Below, one piece after another: positions 9,107 to 18,279 of a stretch of 64,000 nt of DNA. Position 1 is the stretch's first letter. Each line of letters starts with the position of its first letter. Under the pieces are notes generated by a model, which was not told where the DNA came from, did not search any database, and saw only the letters and a program-made list of their open reading frames with translations. The position numbers and the translations under genes are program-made. The DNA comes from Rhizobium sp. FY34 (GTDB lineage: Bacteria > Pseudomonadota > Alphaproteobacteria > Rhizobiales > Rhizobiaceae). The DNA lies in the NCBI RefSeq assembly GCF_005222845.1, contig NZ_STFZ01000034.1, positions 248,001-312,000 on the forward strand. The letters run 5' to 3'.

Positions 9107-9406
9107 TCAGGCGCGCCCTGCCGATGCGGCAAACCGGTGGCCGCGCTGGCGGGCTTCGCGCGGCAGAAGCGAGAACGGATCCTCGTGCAGCTTCGAGCGA
9201 TTGACGGCGATCTCGACATCAAGGCGTGTCAGGCCGATATCGTTCAACTGATAGTCCTCAAGCCCATTCAGATGCGTCATCGCGGCACGATTGCGCAGGG
9301 CACGCAGCACGGATTTGCCGAAGAGGACGATGCCGGCAAACAGGCGCGTCTCGATCTTGCGGGAACCGGAAATCTCGCGGTTGATCATCCGTTCGGTCGT
9401 GCTCAT
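9107..9406 (-). CDS. DUF1127 domain protein
   Basis: A 99-residue protein with the DUF1127 signature in its second half: LEDYQLNDIGLTRLDVEIAV (residues 49-68), preceded by basic, Ala/Leu-rich helix RALRNRAAMTHL. DUF1127 proteins are small arginine-rich proteins of Rhizobiales; some have been linked to RNA-related and phosphate/stress responses in Agrobacterium, but this one cannot be assigned a role from sequence. The ATG at 9406 has AGGA nine bases upstream. It is divergent from the LysR-type gene at 9577 across a 170-base intergenic region. Confidence 0.8.
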   Translation of the reverse strand: MSTTERMINREISGSRKIETRLFAGIVLFGKSVLRALRNRAAMTHLNGLEDYQLNDIGLTRLDVEIAVNRSKLHEDPFSLLPREARQRGHRFAASAGRA

Positions 9407-9576
9407 GGGACTATCCTTTCATCAGGCACGAGAAGAGGTGCTTCATCCACGAACTGGATGGACACCGGCAGAAGCTTTGCGGAAAAAGCTGTGCAATTGG
9501 CTTTGCCGCCGCTTTATGCGAAAACGATATTGATCAGTCCAACGAATGTTTCTAATGATTACCATCAGTCAACCTG

Positions 9577-10542
9577 ATGGATCGCCTCATGTCCGCTCCC
9601 CTCGATAATGATCAATTGCAAACTTTCATCGCCATTGTGGATACCGGCAGCTTTACCAAGGCGGCAGATCGGGTGTTCAAGACGCAGAGCGCCGTATCCA
9701 TGCAGATGCGCCGGCTGGAAGAGCGCGTCGGCAAGCAGCTTTTCACCAAGGATGGGCGCGGCAACCGGCTGACGCTGGAGGGCGAGAAGCTTCTGAACTA
9801 TGCGCGGCGCATCATCCGGCTGAACAATGAGGCGATTGCAGCCTTTGACGACAACCGCCTGGAAGGCACGCTGCGCATCGGCACGCCGGATGATTATGCC
9901 GACCGCTATATGCCGGAAATCATCGGGCGCTTTGCCAAGACGCATCCGAATGTGGAGCTTTACATCGTCTGCGAGCCTTCTGTGGATCTGGCGGAAAAAA
10001 TGTCGCGCGGCGAGCTGGATATCGCGCTGGTGACCCACAATCCCCGCGCCCGCCAGTCGGACGTGGTGCGCACCGAGCCGCTCTGCTGGGTGGGTTCGGC
10101 CAACCATCCGCTGCGCGAGGATGCGCCGGTGCCGCTCGCCGTCGGACGGCGCGATTGCAACTGGCGCCAGCTTGCCTGTTCGGCGCTCGATGCCGACGGG
10201 CGCGAATACCAGATCCTGTTCACCAGCTGGTCGTCCATGGTCGTGGCCTCCGCCGTGCTGGCTGGCATGGCGGTGTCCATCCTGCCGGAATCAGCACTCC
10301 GGCCCGGCATGAAGGTATTGACCCAGTCGGACGGTTTTCCGCCGCTTCCGCCCGTACAAATCGGCCTGATGAAGCGGCCCGGACTGTCGCCGTCGCTGAT
10401 GACGGCGATCACCGACCATATCACCGCCTGCCTCGACAATATTTCGCCGGCCGTGGCCCCGGAAGATCTCGATGCCGACATGAAAGCCTTTGGCCGCGCC
10501 GCCGCCCGGCTGCGCAGCGCGCAGCTGATGCCCGGCTGGTAA
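9577..10542 (+). CDS. LysR-type regulator, LrhA/HexA-like
   Basis: A 321-residue LysR-type transcription factor. The winged helix-turn-helix is at residues 8-65 (LQTFIAIVDTGSFTKAADRV, KTQSAVSMQMRRLEERVGKQ) and the effector-binding domain starts with LRIGTPDDYADRYMPEI near residue 103. The FKTQSAVSMQMRRLEE and KVLTQSDGFPPLPP segments resemble the LrhA/HexA/PecT branch rather than the LsrB type. The C-terminal tail of about 40 residues after residue 280 is longer than usual. Neither ATG 9577 nor ATG 9589 has a good ribosome binding site. Targets are unknown; the divergent DUF1127 gene is the obvious candidate. Confidence 0.9.
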   Translation: MDRLMSAPLDNDQLQTFIAIVDTGSFTKAADRVFKTQSAVSMQMRRLEERVGKQLFTKDGRGNRLTLEGEKLLNYARRIIRLNNEAIAAFDDNRLEGTLRIGTPDDYADRYMPEIIGRFAKTHPNVELYIVCEPSVDLAEKMSRGELDIALVTHNPRARQSDVVRTEPLCWVGSANHPLREDAPVPLAVGRRDCNWRQLACSALDADGREYQILFTSWSSMVVASAVLAGMAVSILPESALRPGMKVLTQSDGFPPLPPVQIGLMKRPGLSPSLMTAITDHITACLDNISPAVAPEDLDADMKAFGRAAARLRSAQLMPGW

Positions 10543-10543
10543 A

Positions 10544-10590
10544 CGGCAAGCCCCCTCACCTGCCTTGCAGGCCGATGAGGGGAATTGCCG
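10544..10590. terminator. Long branched hairpin between convergent genes
   Basis: Immediately after the LysR stop codon lies a nested stem: CGGCAA (10544-10549) pairs with TTGCCG (10585-10590), CCCCTCA (10552-10558) with TGAGGGG (10576-10582), and an inner CCTGC-CTT-GCAGG hairpin fills the apical loop. It separates two convergent genes (ends at 10542 and 10597) and probably works as a shared terminator, though neither side has a long T-run. Confidence 0.55.
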
Positions 10591-10596
10591 GGCTGA

Positions 10597-11475
10597 TTAT
10601 GCCAAATATTTTTTGAAGAAGCCGGTCGTGCGGCTCCAGGCCAGATCGGCGGCTGCCTTGTCATAGCGGGCCGAGGACGTATCATTGTTGAAGGCGTGGT
10701 TCACGCCGTCATAGATGAAGAGTTCATAGGTCTTGCCATTGTCGTCCAGCGCCTTCTTATAGGCCTCGATACCGGCATTGATGCGCTCGTCGAGCCCGGC
10801 ATAATGCAGCATCAGCGGCGCCTTGATGGAAGGCACGTCGGCGGCCGCTACCTGCGATCCATAATAGGCGACGCCGGCATTCAGCAGCGGTGATTTCGTC
10901 GCCATGCGGTTGACGAGCCCGCCGCCCCAGCAGAAGCCAACCGCGCCGACCTTGCCATTTGCACCGCTGCGAGCAGCCAGAAACGCGCGCGTTGCCTCGC
11001 CATTGGCCGCCGTCTGCACCGGATCAAGGCTTGCAAACATCTCGCGGGCCTTGTCCTCATCCGCCGGCGTGCCACCGTTCGGCGACAGGAAATCCGGCGC
11101 AAGTGCCACGAAGCCTTCCAGTGCCATGCGTCGGGCGACATCGCGGATATGCTCATTGAGGCCACGGTTTTCATGGATGATGATGACGGAGCCCAGCGCG
11201 CCGGTGGCGGTCTTCGGGGTGACGAGATAGCCCTTCATCTCGCCGGATGCGCCGGGAAAGCTGATGTTTTCCGCCGTCAAACGCGGGTCATCGGTCGCAA
11301 CCACGGCGGCCTGGGCGCTGCTGGCCGCCAGCATGGGCGCAATGGCGGCAGCCGCTGCACCGGAACCCGCCAGCACCGTCAGCCGCTCCATGAACTTGCG
11401 GCGATCCAGGCTCAGATGCGTATATTCGTCATAGGCGTCGATCATCGCCTGGGTCACGATTGGCTTGTCAGTCAT
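10597..11475 (-). CDS. Dienelactone hydrolase family protein with Tat signal
   Basis: A 292-residue alpha/beta hydrolase of the dienelactone hydrolase family. The cysteine nucleophile sits in GFCWGGG (Cys182), with Asp229 and His260 (GVNHAFNND) completing the Cys-Asp-His triad; HENRGL (residue 101) is the family's conserved strand. Residues 24-56 form a twin-arginine signal (LDRRKFMERL followed by an Ala-rich hydrophobic stretch ending SAQA), so the folded enzyme is probably exported to the periplasm. I chose the ATG at 11475 because GGAGG lies eight bases upstream. The natural substrate is unknown. Confidence 0.9.
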   Translation of the reverse strand: MTDKPIVTQAMIDAYDEYTHLSLDRRKFMERLTVLAGSGAAAAAIAPMLAASSAQAAVVATDDPRLTAENISFPGASGEMKGYLVTPKTATGALGSVIIIHENRGLNEHIRDVARRMALEGFVALAPDFLSPNGGTPADEDKAREMFASLDPVQTAANGEATRAFLAARSGANGKVGAVGFCWGGGLVNRMATKSPLLNAGVAYYGSQVAAADVPSIKAPLMLHYAGLDERINAGIEAYKKALDDNGKTYELFIYDGVNHAFNNDTSSARYDKAAADLAWSRTTGFFKKYLA

Positions 11476-11625
11476 AGCGCTTGCCTCCATCACAGCGTGA
11501 GATGCGAGAAACATGGCAAGATCCACGCATTTGGAAAGCGGACTGCTTGCATTTCCCTACACACGTCTACGTGAAGGTGCAGCCGTTGGATCGGCACCGG
11601 CGCGCCAGATCTTCCAGCCGATCAA

Positions 11626-12747
11626 TCAATCCGTCACCCGGTCTCTCGCCAGATCGAAAATCTGGATGCCATTTTTCGGGCGCCGGCGATGCTTCCACTT
11701 CGAATGCGTCAGTGTGTGCATGGCATCGTCATAGCCGGCCTTCCAGTTGCTTTCCATGGTGGCGCGCGAGAACTCGGCATCCATTGCATGCGAATCAAAG
11801 GTTTCGGGGCGGTGGATCAGGTGGACAACCGTGACATCATATTCGACACCGGCGGTGCGCAAAAGCATGACATCCTCATCATCCTGCAATTCCGGCGGCA
11901 GTTTCTCCAGAAGCCGGCGGGCGGCCCGGCGTAGGATCTGCTTGCGGGCAAACTCATCGGTATTCATGCGCGTGCGGCTGGAATAGCGGATTTCCTTGGC
12001 ACGGGCATCGACTTCCAGAAGATCCCGCGGCAATTGTCCGCGGGCCGGAAACAGGTCCACCTGGAAAATGCACAGATCATTGGTGAAGCCATCCGCCGCC
12101 AGAACATATTGCAGCGGTGTGTTGGACACGAGACCACCATCCCAATAATGCTCGCCATCGATTTCGATGGGCGGAAAGCCCGGAGGCAAGGCACCGGAGG
12201 CAGCGACATGGCGCGAAGTGATCTTTGTGTCGAGATTGTCGAAATAGGCAAAATTGCCAGAGCGAACATTCACCGCACCCAGGCTGACGCGCACATCGCC
12301 CTGGTTCACCCGGTCGAAATCGACGATCTCGTCGAGTGTCTTGATCAGCGGATCGGTATCGTAATGGCTGATCCTGGCATCCGGATTGAGCAGCAACTGG
12401 TAGGGCGTCAAAAGCCGTGGCGAAAAGAAGCCGGGAATGCCGGCGATCGCGCCCGAAACGACCGACCAATCCTTGAACAGCCGTTTCATCTGATCCTGCG
12501 GCGACAAGGGCGCGCTGAGCTGCGAGGAGACCAATTCCCAAAAGTGTCGCAGGTTCTCCACCTGTTTGTCGGGCGGACTGCCGGCAATGATGACGGAATT
12601 GATGGCGCCGATGGAAATGCCGGCCAGCCAGTCGGGTTGGATGCCGTTTTCGTGCAAAGCCTGGAATGTGCCGGCCTGATAGGCGCCAAGCGCGCCGCCA
12701 CCCTGGAAGACGAGGATATTCTGTACTGGACGCATGACTGAACGCAT
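11626..12747 (-). CDS. Patatin-like phospholipase (DUF3734 type)
   Basis: A 373-residue patatin-fold serine lipase or acyl hydrolase. The oxyanion hole GGGALG (near residue 16), nucleophile elbow GISIG (Ser45) and catalytic aspartate in DGG (Asp203) are all present, giving the Ser-Asp dyad. The C-terminal third (SRTRMNTDEFARKQILRRAA, then HLIHRPETFDSHAMD) is the DUF3734 extension seen in many proteobacterial patatins. No signal peptide is visible, so it should be cytoplasmic or peripheral. The ATG at 12747 has GGGAG upstream; a second ATG at 12735 (MRPVQNILVF) is also possible. Confidence 0.9.
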   Translation of the reverse strand: MRSVMRPVQNILVFQGGGALGAYQAGTFQALHENGIQPDWLAGISIGAINSVIIAGSPPDKQVENLRHFWELVSSQLSAPLSPQDQMKRLFKDWSVVSGAIAGIPGFFSPRLLTPYQLLLNPDARISHYDTDPLIKTLDEIVDFDRVNQGDVRVSLGAVNVRSGNFAYFDNLDTKITSRHVAASGALPPGFPPIEIDGEHYWDGGLVSNTPLQYVLAADGFTNDLCIFQVDLFPARGQLPRDLLEVDARAKEIRYSSRTRMNTDEFARKQILRRAARRLLEKLPPELQDDEDVMLLRTAGVEYDVTVVHLIHRPETFDSHAMDAEFSRATMESNWKAGYDDAMHTLTHSKWKHRRRPKNGIQIFDLARDRVTD

Positions 12748-12861
12748 GTATGAGCGAACTCCCTATGAATACTGCCTTCGCAAGCGCAGCATGATCCATT
12801 GGAATTGGGATGAAAAGAGACCGGTTTCAGCAGGAGGATGATCAAACTTGCGTCATGAGAA

Positions 12862-12891
12862 CAAAGAAAAGCCGCCCCGAAGGACGGCTTT
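12862..12891 (-). terminator. Intrinsic terminator of the adh gene
   Basis: On the minus strand AAAGCCGTCC-TTCG-GGGCGGCTTT forms a ten-pair stem (one U-G pair) capped by a UUCG tetraloop and followed by TTCTTTG. It begins about 25 bases after the alcohol dehydrogenase stop codon. Confidence 0.88.
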
Positions 12892-12916
12892 CCATGGATT
12901 GGAATGACAGACGATC

Positions 12917-13942
12917 TCAGTGCAGGTCGAGCACGATGCGGCCGTCGATCTTGCCCTGTTCCATGCGGTGGAAGATCTCGTTGATGTTCTCGATCTTGTC
13001 CCAGGAGAAATGCGAGGCGACCTTGCCTTCGCCGGCAAACATCAGGCTTTCTTCCAGATCCTGGCGGGTGCCGACGATGGAGCCGCGCACTGTGATGCGC
13101 TTCAGCACCGTTTCGAATACCGGCAGGGAGATGAAGCCCGGCGGCAGGCCGACCAGCGCCATGGTGCCCTTGGAGCGCAGAAAGCCATAGGCCTGCTCCA
13201 TGGCTTGCGGCGAGACGGCCGTGACCAGCGCGCCATGCACGCCGCCGGTGGCCTTCTGCACCTGTTCGATGGCATCCTTGTCGCGACCGTTGACGGTGAG
13301 GTCGGCGCCGAGCTTACGGGCCAGTTCCAGCTTGTCGTCAAATATGTCTGCGGCCACCACATGCATGCCCATGGCCTTGGCATATTGCACGGCCATATGG
13401 CCAAGCCCGCCAATGCCGGAGATGACCACCCATTCGCCGGGCTTGACCTCAGTTTCCTTCAGGCCCTTGTAGACGGTTACGCCCGCGCAGAGGATGGGGG
13501 CAGCGGCGCCAAATTCCAGATTGTCCGGAAGGCGCCCGACATAATCGGGATCGGCGAGGCCATATTGCGCAAAGGTGCCGTTCACCGAGTAGCCGGTGTT
13601 CTGCTGGCTGCCGCACAGCGTTTCCCAGCCGGTGCGGCAGGGGTTGCAGCAGCCGCAGGCCGTGTGCAGCCATGGCACGCCGACGCGGTCGCCTTCCTTG
13701 ATGCGCGACACGCCGGCTCCCAGCTTTGCCACAAAGCCCACGCCCTCGTGGCCAGGAATGAAGGGGGGATTGGGCTTGACCGGCCAGTCGCCGTTTGCGG
13801 CATGCAGATCGGTATGGCAAACGCCGGTTGCCTCGTATTTGACAAGGATCTGGCCCGGACCCGGTTCAGGGATCGGCATGTCCTCGATCGTCAGCGGCTT
13901 GCCAAACTCGCGCACCACTGCGGCCTTCATCATTGCTGCCAT
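12917..13942 (-). CDS. adhP: Zinc-dependent alcohol dehydrogenase (AdhP/AdhA type)
   Basis: A 341-residue medium-chain NAD-dependent alcohol dehydrogenase that interconverts primary alcohols such as ethanol and the aldehydes. Catalytic zinc ligands are Cys42 (GVCHTDLH), His65 (PGHEGVG) and Cys152 (PILCAG). Structural zinc is bound by Cys96, 99, 102 and 110 (CGCCNPCRTGWETLC). The Rossmann motif is SGIGGLGHMA near residue 175. The length is standard for bacterial AdhP. The ATG at 13942 has GGAG seven bases upstream. It is monocistronic, ending in a strong terminator. Confidence 0.94.
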   Translation of the reverse strand: MAAMMKAAVVREFGKPLTIEDMPIPEPGPGQILVKYEATGVCHTDLHAANGDWPVKPNPPFIPGHEGVGFVAKLGAGVSRIKEGDRVGVPWLHTACGCCNPCRTGWETLCGSQQNTGYSVNGTFAQYGLADPDYVGRLPDNLEFGAAAPILCAGVTVYKGLKETEVKPGEWVVISGIGGLGHMAVQYAKAMGMHVVAADIFDDKLELARKLGADLTVNGRDKDAIEQVQKATGGVHGALVTAVSPQAMEQAYGFLRSKGTMALVGLPPGFISLPVFETVLKRITVRGSIVGTRQDLEESLMFAGEGKVASHFSWDKIENINEIFHRMEQGKIDGRIVLDLH

Positions 13943-14076
13943 TGGTCGTCTCCTCTGTGGGATAGCGGCACCGGCCGGCGCCGTGAAACCTCGATGGAAG
14001 CGGTTACCCGCTGCTGGTGAGGTTTTAGAGGAGTTGCATCAAGGGCGATTTGATCTGCCGCAAACCCAAACGGATC

Positions 14077-14496
14077 TCAGGTAAAGGCCAGCCAGATGGC
14101 AAGCCAGATCCATAGGAGCACCAGAGCGGCAAAGCCTGCCATGAAGGCGGACCGGCGATAGCGGATGCGGTTGCTCGTTACCTGGATATAGGCATGCCCA
14201 TAGCGGGTGGCGACGAAGAGCCAGGCGAGAATGATGGTGGCACTATTGCTGCCATCCATGGCAATCAGCGCCAGGCAGCCGATGTGAAACAGAACCGGCA
14301 GTTCGAACTGGTTCTTCAGGCAATTGTGCACGAAGAGGCTGTCTTCCGGCTCCTGCTGGTTTTCGCGGAACTGGGCAACGGTTGCCCGGCCGGCTTTGAC
14401 CGCCGCAACGCGCCGCTTCGACAGGAGGTAATAGAGCACAAAGACCAGCACCACATGCGCGATCATGGGCCAGATCATGGCTTCGTTCGAGATCAT
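14077..14496 (-). CDS. MAPEG family membrane protein
   Basis: A 139-residue inner-membrane protein with four hydrophobic segments (about residues 7-25, 64-80, 83-98, 118-138). NQFELPVLFH followed by RYGHAYIQVTSNRIRYRRSAF matches the MAPEG pattern (membrane-associated proteins in eicosanoid and glutathione metabolism), where the conserved Glu and Asn/Arg residues bind glutathione. Bacterial members are mostly uncharacterised. The ATG at 14496 has GGAGG upstream. It lies next to guaB, a neighbourhood seen in other Rhizobiales. Confidence 0.85.
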   Translation of the reverse strand: MISNEAMIWPMIAHVVLVFVLYYLLSKRRVAAVKAGRATVAQFRENQQEPEDSLFVHNCLKNQFELPVLFHIGCLALIAMDGSNSATIILAWLFVATRYGHAYIQVTSNRIRYRRSAFMAGFAALVLLWIWLAIWLAFT

Positions 14497-14587
14497 GCGA
14501 GACTGCCTCCGTTTACTCTTGGAGAGACAGCTTTATACGATGAAGGCCGCGGACTGAATGCCCGCGACCCGTGCATGCAGTTCAAAT

Positions 14588-14950
14588 TCAGTTTCTCAAC
14601 CGCAATGTTTCGGTACCGGCACCGTCTTCGCCGGAAATGGTCCACACCCCGTCCAGCACGCCGCCGGGCTGCACTTCATAGACGACGAGGCCAACGCTAT
14701 CGCCCAGCACATAGCCGGCGGCAAAGGCGTTTTCATGCAGCATGCATATGCCGGTGGATGTGGTATCGCCCGTCTTCCACTCGATCGAACAGGTGGTTTC
14801 GCTGGTCAGCTTGATGCGCGCCGTGCCACGGTATTTCGAACCGTCGAGATTGGTCCCGGCCACATCATAAGTGCCTTCCCGAACGGTCTGCGCCTGGGCA
14901 TGCGACACGAGACCGGCGGCCAGAAGCACGCAAGCGACTAATCTTTTCAT
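14588..14950 (-). CDS. Small secreted protein of unknown function
   Basis: A 120-residue protein with a clear Sec signal peptide (MKRLVACVLLAAGLVSHAQA, cleavage after AQA at residue 20). The mature part is a short beta-rich domain with the repeating pattern GTYDVAGTNLDGSKYRGTARI, then SIEWKTGDTTSTGICML and GVLDGVWTISGEDGAGTETL. Such proteins are common in Rhizobiales and often carry an inherited 'fibronectin-binding' name that I would not trust. GGGGGAATTC precedes the ATG at 14950. The only cysteines in the mature part are Cys54 and Cys69, which could form a disulfide. Confidence 0.75.
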   Translation of the reverse strand: MKRLVACVLLAAGLVSHAQAQTVREGTYDVAGTNLDGSKYRGTARIKLTSETTCSIEWKTGDTTSTGICMLHENAFAAGYVLGDSVGLVVYEVQPGGVLDGVWTISGEDGAGTETLRLRN

Positions 14951-15007
14951 GAATTCCCCCGAAGAACCGGCAGGATTGCCGGGCCTTCAGAATAGCGGGG
15001 CATTTTA

Positions 15008-15031
15008 GCGGCTTGCAAGAGAGCAAGCCGC
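15008..15031 (-). terminator. Hairpin downstream of guaB
   Basis: A perfect nine-pair stem, GCGGCTTGC / GCAAGCCGC, with a six-base loop lies about 30 bases after the guaB stop. On the minus strand it is followed by TAAAATG rather than a T-run, so termination is likely but not classical. Confidence 0.5.
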
Positions 15032-15062
15032 CAAGGTTCTCAAAAATTAAAACAGCGTTAAC

Positions 15063-16553
15063 TCATGCACCGCCGGGATAATTCGGGCTTTCGCGGGTGA
15101 TCGTCACGCCATGCGGATGGCTTTCGCGAAGGCCGGCACCGGAAATGCGCACGAAGGTCGCCTTGTCCTGGAAGTCCTTGATATCCTTGCCACCGACATA
15201 GCCCATGGCGGCTTTGAGGCCACCGGCCAGCTGGTGCAGCACGGCCGAGACCGGCCCCTTATAGGGCACCTGGCCCTCGATCCCTTCCGGCACAAGCTTC
15301 AGCGTGTCACGCACTTCCGCCTGGAAGTAACGATCCGCCGAACCGCGGGCCATGGCACCGACAGAGCCCATGCCGCGATAGGCCTTGAAGGAACGACCCT
15401 GGTACAGATAGACCTCGCCGGGGCTTTCATCCGTGCCGGCCAGAAGCGAGCCGACCATGACGGCCGAGGCGCCGGCGGCTATCGCCTTTGCCACGTCGCC
15501 GGAAAACTTGATGCCGCCATCGGCAATCACCGGAATGTTGTGCTTGTTGGCTTCAGCAACGGCAGCCATGACGGCGGCCAGCTGCGGCACGCCGACACCG
15601 GCAACGATACGCGTGGTGCAGATAGAGCCGGGACCGATGCCAACTTTGATGCAGTCTGCGCCAGCATCGATGAGGGCGCGTGTGCCATCGCCGGTGGCCA
15701 CATTGCCGGCGATGATGCGCACGGCATTGGTCATCCTCTTCACTTCGGCAACCGCATCCAGCACCTTCTGCGAATGGCCGTGGGCGGTATCGACGACGAT
15801 GACATCGACGCCGGCCTCGATCAGCCGTTCGGCGCGCTCGCGCCCGTCATCGCCGGTGGAAATGGCAGCAGCGACGCGCAAGCGACCCTGCGCATCCTTG
15901 GAAGCATGCGGGTTAAGCTGCGACTTCTCGATATCCTTGACGGTGATGAGGCCGACGCAACGGCCTTCATTATCGATGACCAGCAGCTTTTCGATGCGGT
16001 GCGTGTGCAAGAGGCGCTTGGCCTCGTGCTGGTCCACGCCATCCTTCACCGTGATGAGGTTTTCACGCGTCATCAATTCATAGATCTTCTGGCTAGGATC
16101 AGACGCAAAGCGCACATCGCGATTGGTGAGAATGCCGACGAGACGGCCGGGGCGGTGAACGCCTTCAACCACCGGTATGCCGGAAATGCCATGCGCGCTC
16201 ATCAGGGCCTTGGCTTCGGCAAGCGTTGCTTCCGGGCCGATGGTGACCGGGTTGACGACCATGCCGCTTTCAAACTTCTTGACCTGACGAACCTGCTCGG
16301 CCTGCTCGATGGGGGTAAGGTTGCGGTGGATGACGCCAATTCCGCCGGACTGGGCCATGGCGATGGCCAGACGGCCTTCGGTGACCGTATCCATGGCGGA
16401 CGACAGGATGGGCAGGTTCAGCTCGATATCATGGGCGATGCGGGTGGCGATATTCGTCTGGCCCGGCATAACCTCGGAGTGTCCCGGCTGCAGGAGCACA
16501 TCATCGAAGGTAAGCGCATCTGCGCCGGTTGCGGATTCTACAATGCGAGCCAT
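15063..16553 (-). CDS. guaB: Inosine-5'-monophosphate dehydrogenase GuaB
   Basis: Catalyses NAD-dependent oxidation of IMP to XMP, the committed step of guanine nucleotide synthesis. The 496-residue protein has the TIM-barrel halves (1-95 and 225-496) flanking a two-CBS Bateman module (about 100-212). The catalytic loop is GPGSICTTRIVAGVG with Cys312, and the flap RYFQAEV..LVPEGIEG is present near residue 400. The start at 16553 (MARIVES) has AAGGA eight bases upstream; an in-frame TTG two codons earlier is less likely. Confidence 0.97.
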   Translation of the reverse strand: MARIVESATGADALTFDDVLLQPGHSEVMPGQTNIATRIAHDIELNLPILSSAMDTVTEGRLAIAMAQSGGIGVIHRNLTPIEQAEQVRQVKKFESGMVVNPVTIGPEATLAEAKALMSAHGISGIPVVEGVHRPGRLVGILTNRDVRFASDPSQKIYELMTRENLITVKDGVDQHEAKRLLHTHRIEKLLVIDNEGRCVGLITVKDIEKSQLNPHASKDAQGRLRVAAAISTGDDGRERAERLIEAGVDVIVVDTAHGHSQKVLDAVAEVKRMTNAVRIIAGNVATGDGTRALIDAGADCIKVGIGPGSICTTRIVAGVGVPQLAAVMAAVAEANKHNIPVIADGGIKFSGDVAKAIAAGASAVMVGSLLAGTDESPGEVYLYQGRSFKAYRGMGSVGAMARGSADRYFQAEVRDTLKLVPEGIEGQVPYKGPVSAVLHQLAGGLKAAMGYVGGKDIKDFQDKATFVRISGAGLRESHPHGVTITRESPNYPGGA

Positions 16554-16728
16554 GGCCAATTTCCTTAAATGTATGGAAGTTCGATCCGGCGGGAGGATGA
16601 CCGGAAGCGACCTTCAGGAATGGGAAGTTGGCGAGGGCTGGTAACACGGTTTTACCGCAATGAAAACCGCCGCCAGCCTCAAAATGAAGCACGGCGGCAG
16701 GATTTCATCGTCTCGTCATCATTGATGC

Positions 16729-17217
16729 TCAATTCCTGTGGGCACAGCGCTGAAATGCCGGCAGGTGATTGTTCTCGGATGCAGCCTGCAGACTGTCGAA
16801 AATTCGCAGGATATCCGCATGGCCGGCAGCGGCCGGCATCAACTCCTTCGTGTAGAGATCGCGATTGGCGATTTCCGCCTCGACACCCATCAGACATGCC
16901 TCTTTCAGCGTCGCCGGCACCTGGGCCTTGATGGCTGCCGAACCGAGCTTGTCATTGGGCGGCACCTCAAGACCGTAATCCTGCATCAGGCCGACAAGCA
17001 TGGCAGCATGCTTGCGCTCGGCCTTGATGATGTTGACAAAAGGCCGGGCCGCATCGAATTTCGTGATCGCGGCATCATAGAAGGCCTCGGCATTATACTC
17101 GTCCTCAAGCGCCCGCAGCAGCGCCTGCTCCGCCTTGATGTCAAGCGTGGCGGCCGGCGCCACCGCAGGCACCAGAGCCGTGGCACAGGCCAACAGCATC
17201 GGCAAAATCCATTTCAT
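16729..17217 (-). CDS. DUF2202 ferritin-like exported protein
   Basis: A 162-residue protein beginning with a Sec signal peptide (MKWILPMLLACATALVPAVAPAA). The mature part is an all-alpha ferritin-like domain of the DUF2202 family: EDEYNAEAFYDAAITKF, then IIKAERKHAAMLVGLMQDYG, LKEACLMGVEAEIANRDLY and a final ASENNHLPAFQRC. The repeated Glu and ExxH positions are the likely di-metal ligands. The family is uncharacterised; a redox or metal-binding role is an inference from the fold. The start at 17217 has GAGGAGAC upstream, which rules out an upstream extension. Confidence 0.82.
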   Translation of the reverse strand: MKWILPMLLACATALVPAVAPAATLDIKAEQALLRALEDEYNAEAFYDAAITKFDAARPFVNIIKAERKHAAMLVGLMQDYGLEVPPNDKLGSAAIKAQVPATLKEACLMGVEAEIANRDLYTKELMPAAAGHADILRIFDSLQAASENNHLPAFQRCAHRN

Positions 17218-17356
17218 CTCATGTCTCCTCTGGGTTGATGCAAAGGAGCCTATCAATACAGGGCCTGCTTTCTGCGTGATCCAGATCAATATTACCAAAA
17301 TCTAATTCTACATGGACGATTGGTTAGGAAGGGCCGGCGAATATTGGTCTCCAGCT

Positions 17357-18241
17357 TCAAGCTGGCGGCTGAACGGCCTCTTGGCGCCGCCTCGCTTTCA
17401 TCACAACATCGAAGATGACCGCCCCCATGACCAGACTGCCTCCAGTCCAGGTGGCGTGGGCAGGAAGCTCCGCAAAAGCCAGCCAAACCCAAAGCGGTGC
17501 AAGCGGATTTTCCAGGCTACCAATCAGGGCAGAACGTGTCGCCGATATCAACCGGGTTCCAACGGTCATCAATAACAGCCCAAGGCCGAACTGGACAGTT
17601 CCAAACAAAATCAGGTCCAACATGGCCGCAGCCTTCACCTGCAGAGGATGAGCAAAGGGCAACACGATCAATGCGCATAGAAAGGCAGAAAGGCAGGCGG
17701 CGGGCAGCATGGAAACGTGTCTGTTCTTGCGGATAATAACCATCATTGCGGCATATGCGAATGCCATCGTCGCTGCGAATGCATAGCCTGACAGGTAGCC
17801 CCCGGACGCCTGCGGATTGACGATGATGATCACTCCCAGAAGCGCCATGAGGCTTGCTGCCCAAGTCGTCCAATCCTCCCGCTCTCCCGTGACGACAAGA
17901 GCCAATACAGCAGTCATGAAGGGAATGGCTGCATGAATGGTCATCACATCTGCCACCGGCGCAAGACGCAAGGCGTTGATGAAGCAGACCGTCGCAAGCG
18001 TAGAGAGGATGGCAACCCACAGGCCCGGCACACCCATGGCCAGGATTGCGCCGCCAAGTCCTTTTCGATGATTCCAGACTACATAAGCTCCAATGAATAG
18101 TCCGCCAAAAATCCCGCGCCAGAAAAGAACCGTCCAGACATCGAGCGTGATGAGCCTCGTAAAATATCCGGACAGGCTATAGGCGAGCGCAGAACTTATA
18201 ATCAGCAGCGTTCCGAGCCATTTGCTTTTGTCGTTTTGCAT
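17357..18241 (-). CDS. EamA/DMT family transporter
   Basis: A 294-residue inner-membrane transporter of the drug/metabolite superfamily with ten predicted hydrophobic helices arranged as two EamA repeats (about 12-140 and 152-285). The direction of transport and substrate are unknown; members usually export amino acids or metabolites. It is divergently transcribed from the YafY-type regulator at 18321, and a perfect palindrome lies between them, so it is the probable target of that regulator. Confidence 0.88.
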   Translation of the reverse strand: MQNDKSKWLGTLLIISSALAYSLSGYFTRLITLDVWTVLFWRGIFGGLFIGAYVVWNHRKGLGGAILAMGVPGLWVAILSTLATVCFINALRLAPVADVMTIHAAIPFMTAVLALVVTGEREDWTTWAASLMALLGVIIIVNPQASGGYLSGYAFAATMAFAYAAMMVIIRKNRHVSMLPAACLSAFLCALIVLPFAHPLQVKAAAMLDLILFGTVQFGLGLLLMTVGTRLISATRSALIGSLENPLAPLWVWLAFAELPAHATWTGGSLVMGAVIFDVVMKARRRQEAVQPPA

Positions 18242-18279
18242 CGTTTTCCCTCTTGAACCTTGCGAGTTCTACTCCGATG

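Noticed and set aside
9577..10542. Assignment of the LysR gene near gshA as LsrB
   Set aside because: LsrB activates gshA in some rhizobia, but the helix and effector-domain sequence here resemble LrhA/HexA, and the locus is not that of lsrB.
12920..14020. Long antisense frame opposite the alcohol dehydrogenase (and similar antisense frames across guaB, ppx, mmsA and others)
   Set aside because: Such frames are expected opposite GC-rich genes; the sense strand has full catalytic motifs and the antisense products have no family features.
14588..14950. Fibronectin-binding protein
   Set aside because: A widespread inherited name for this small secreted family; nothing in the sequence supports fibronectin binding.
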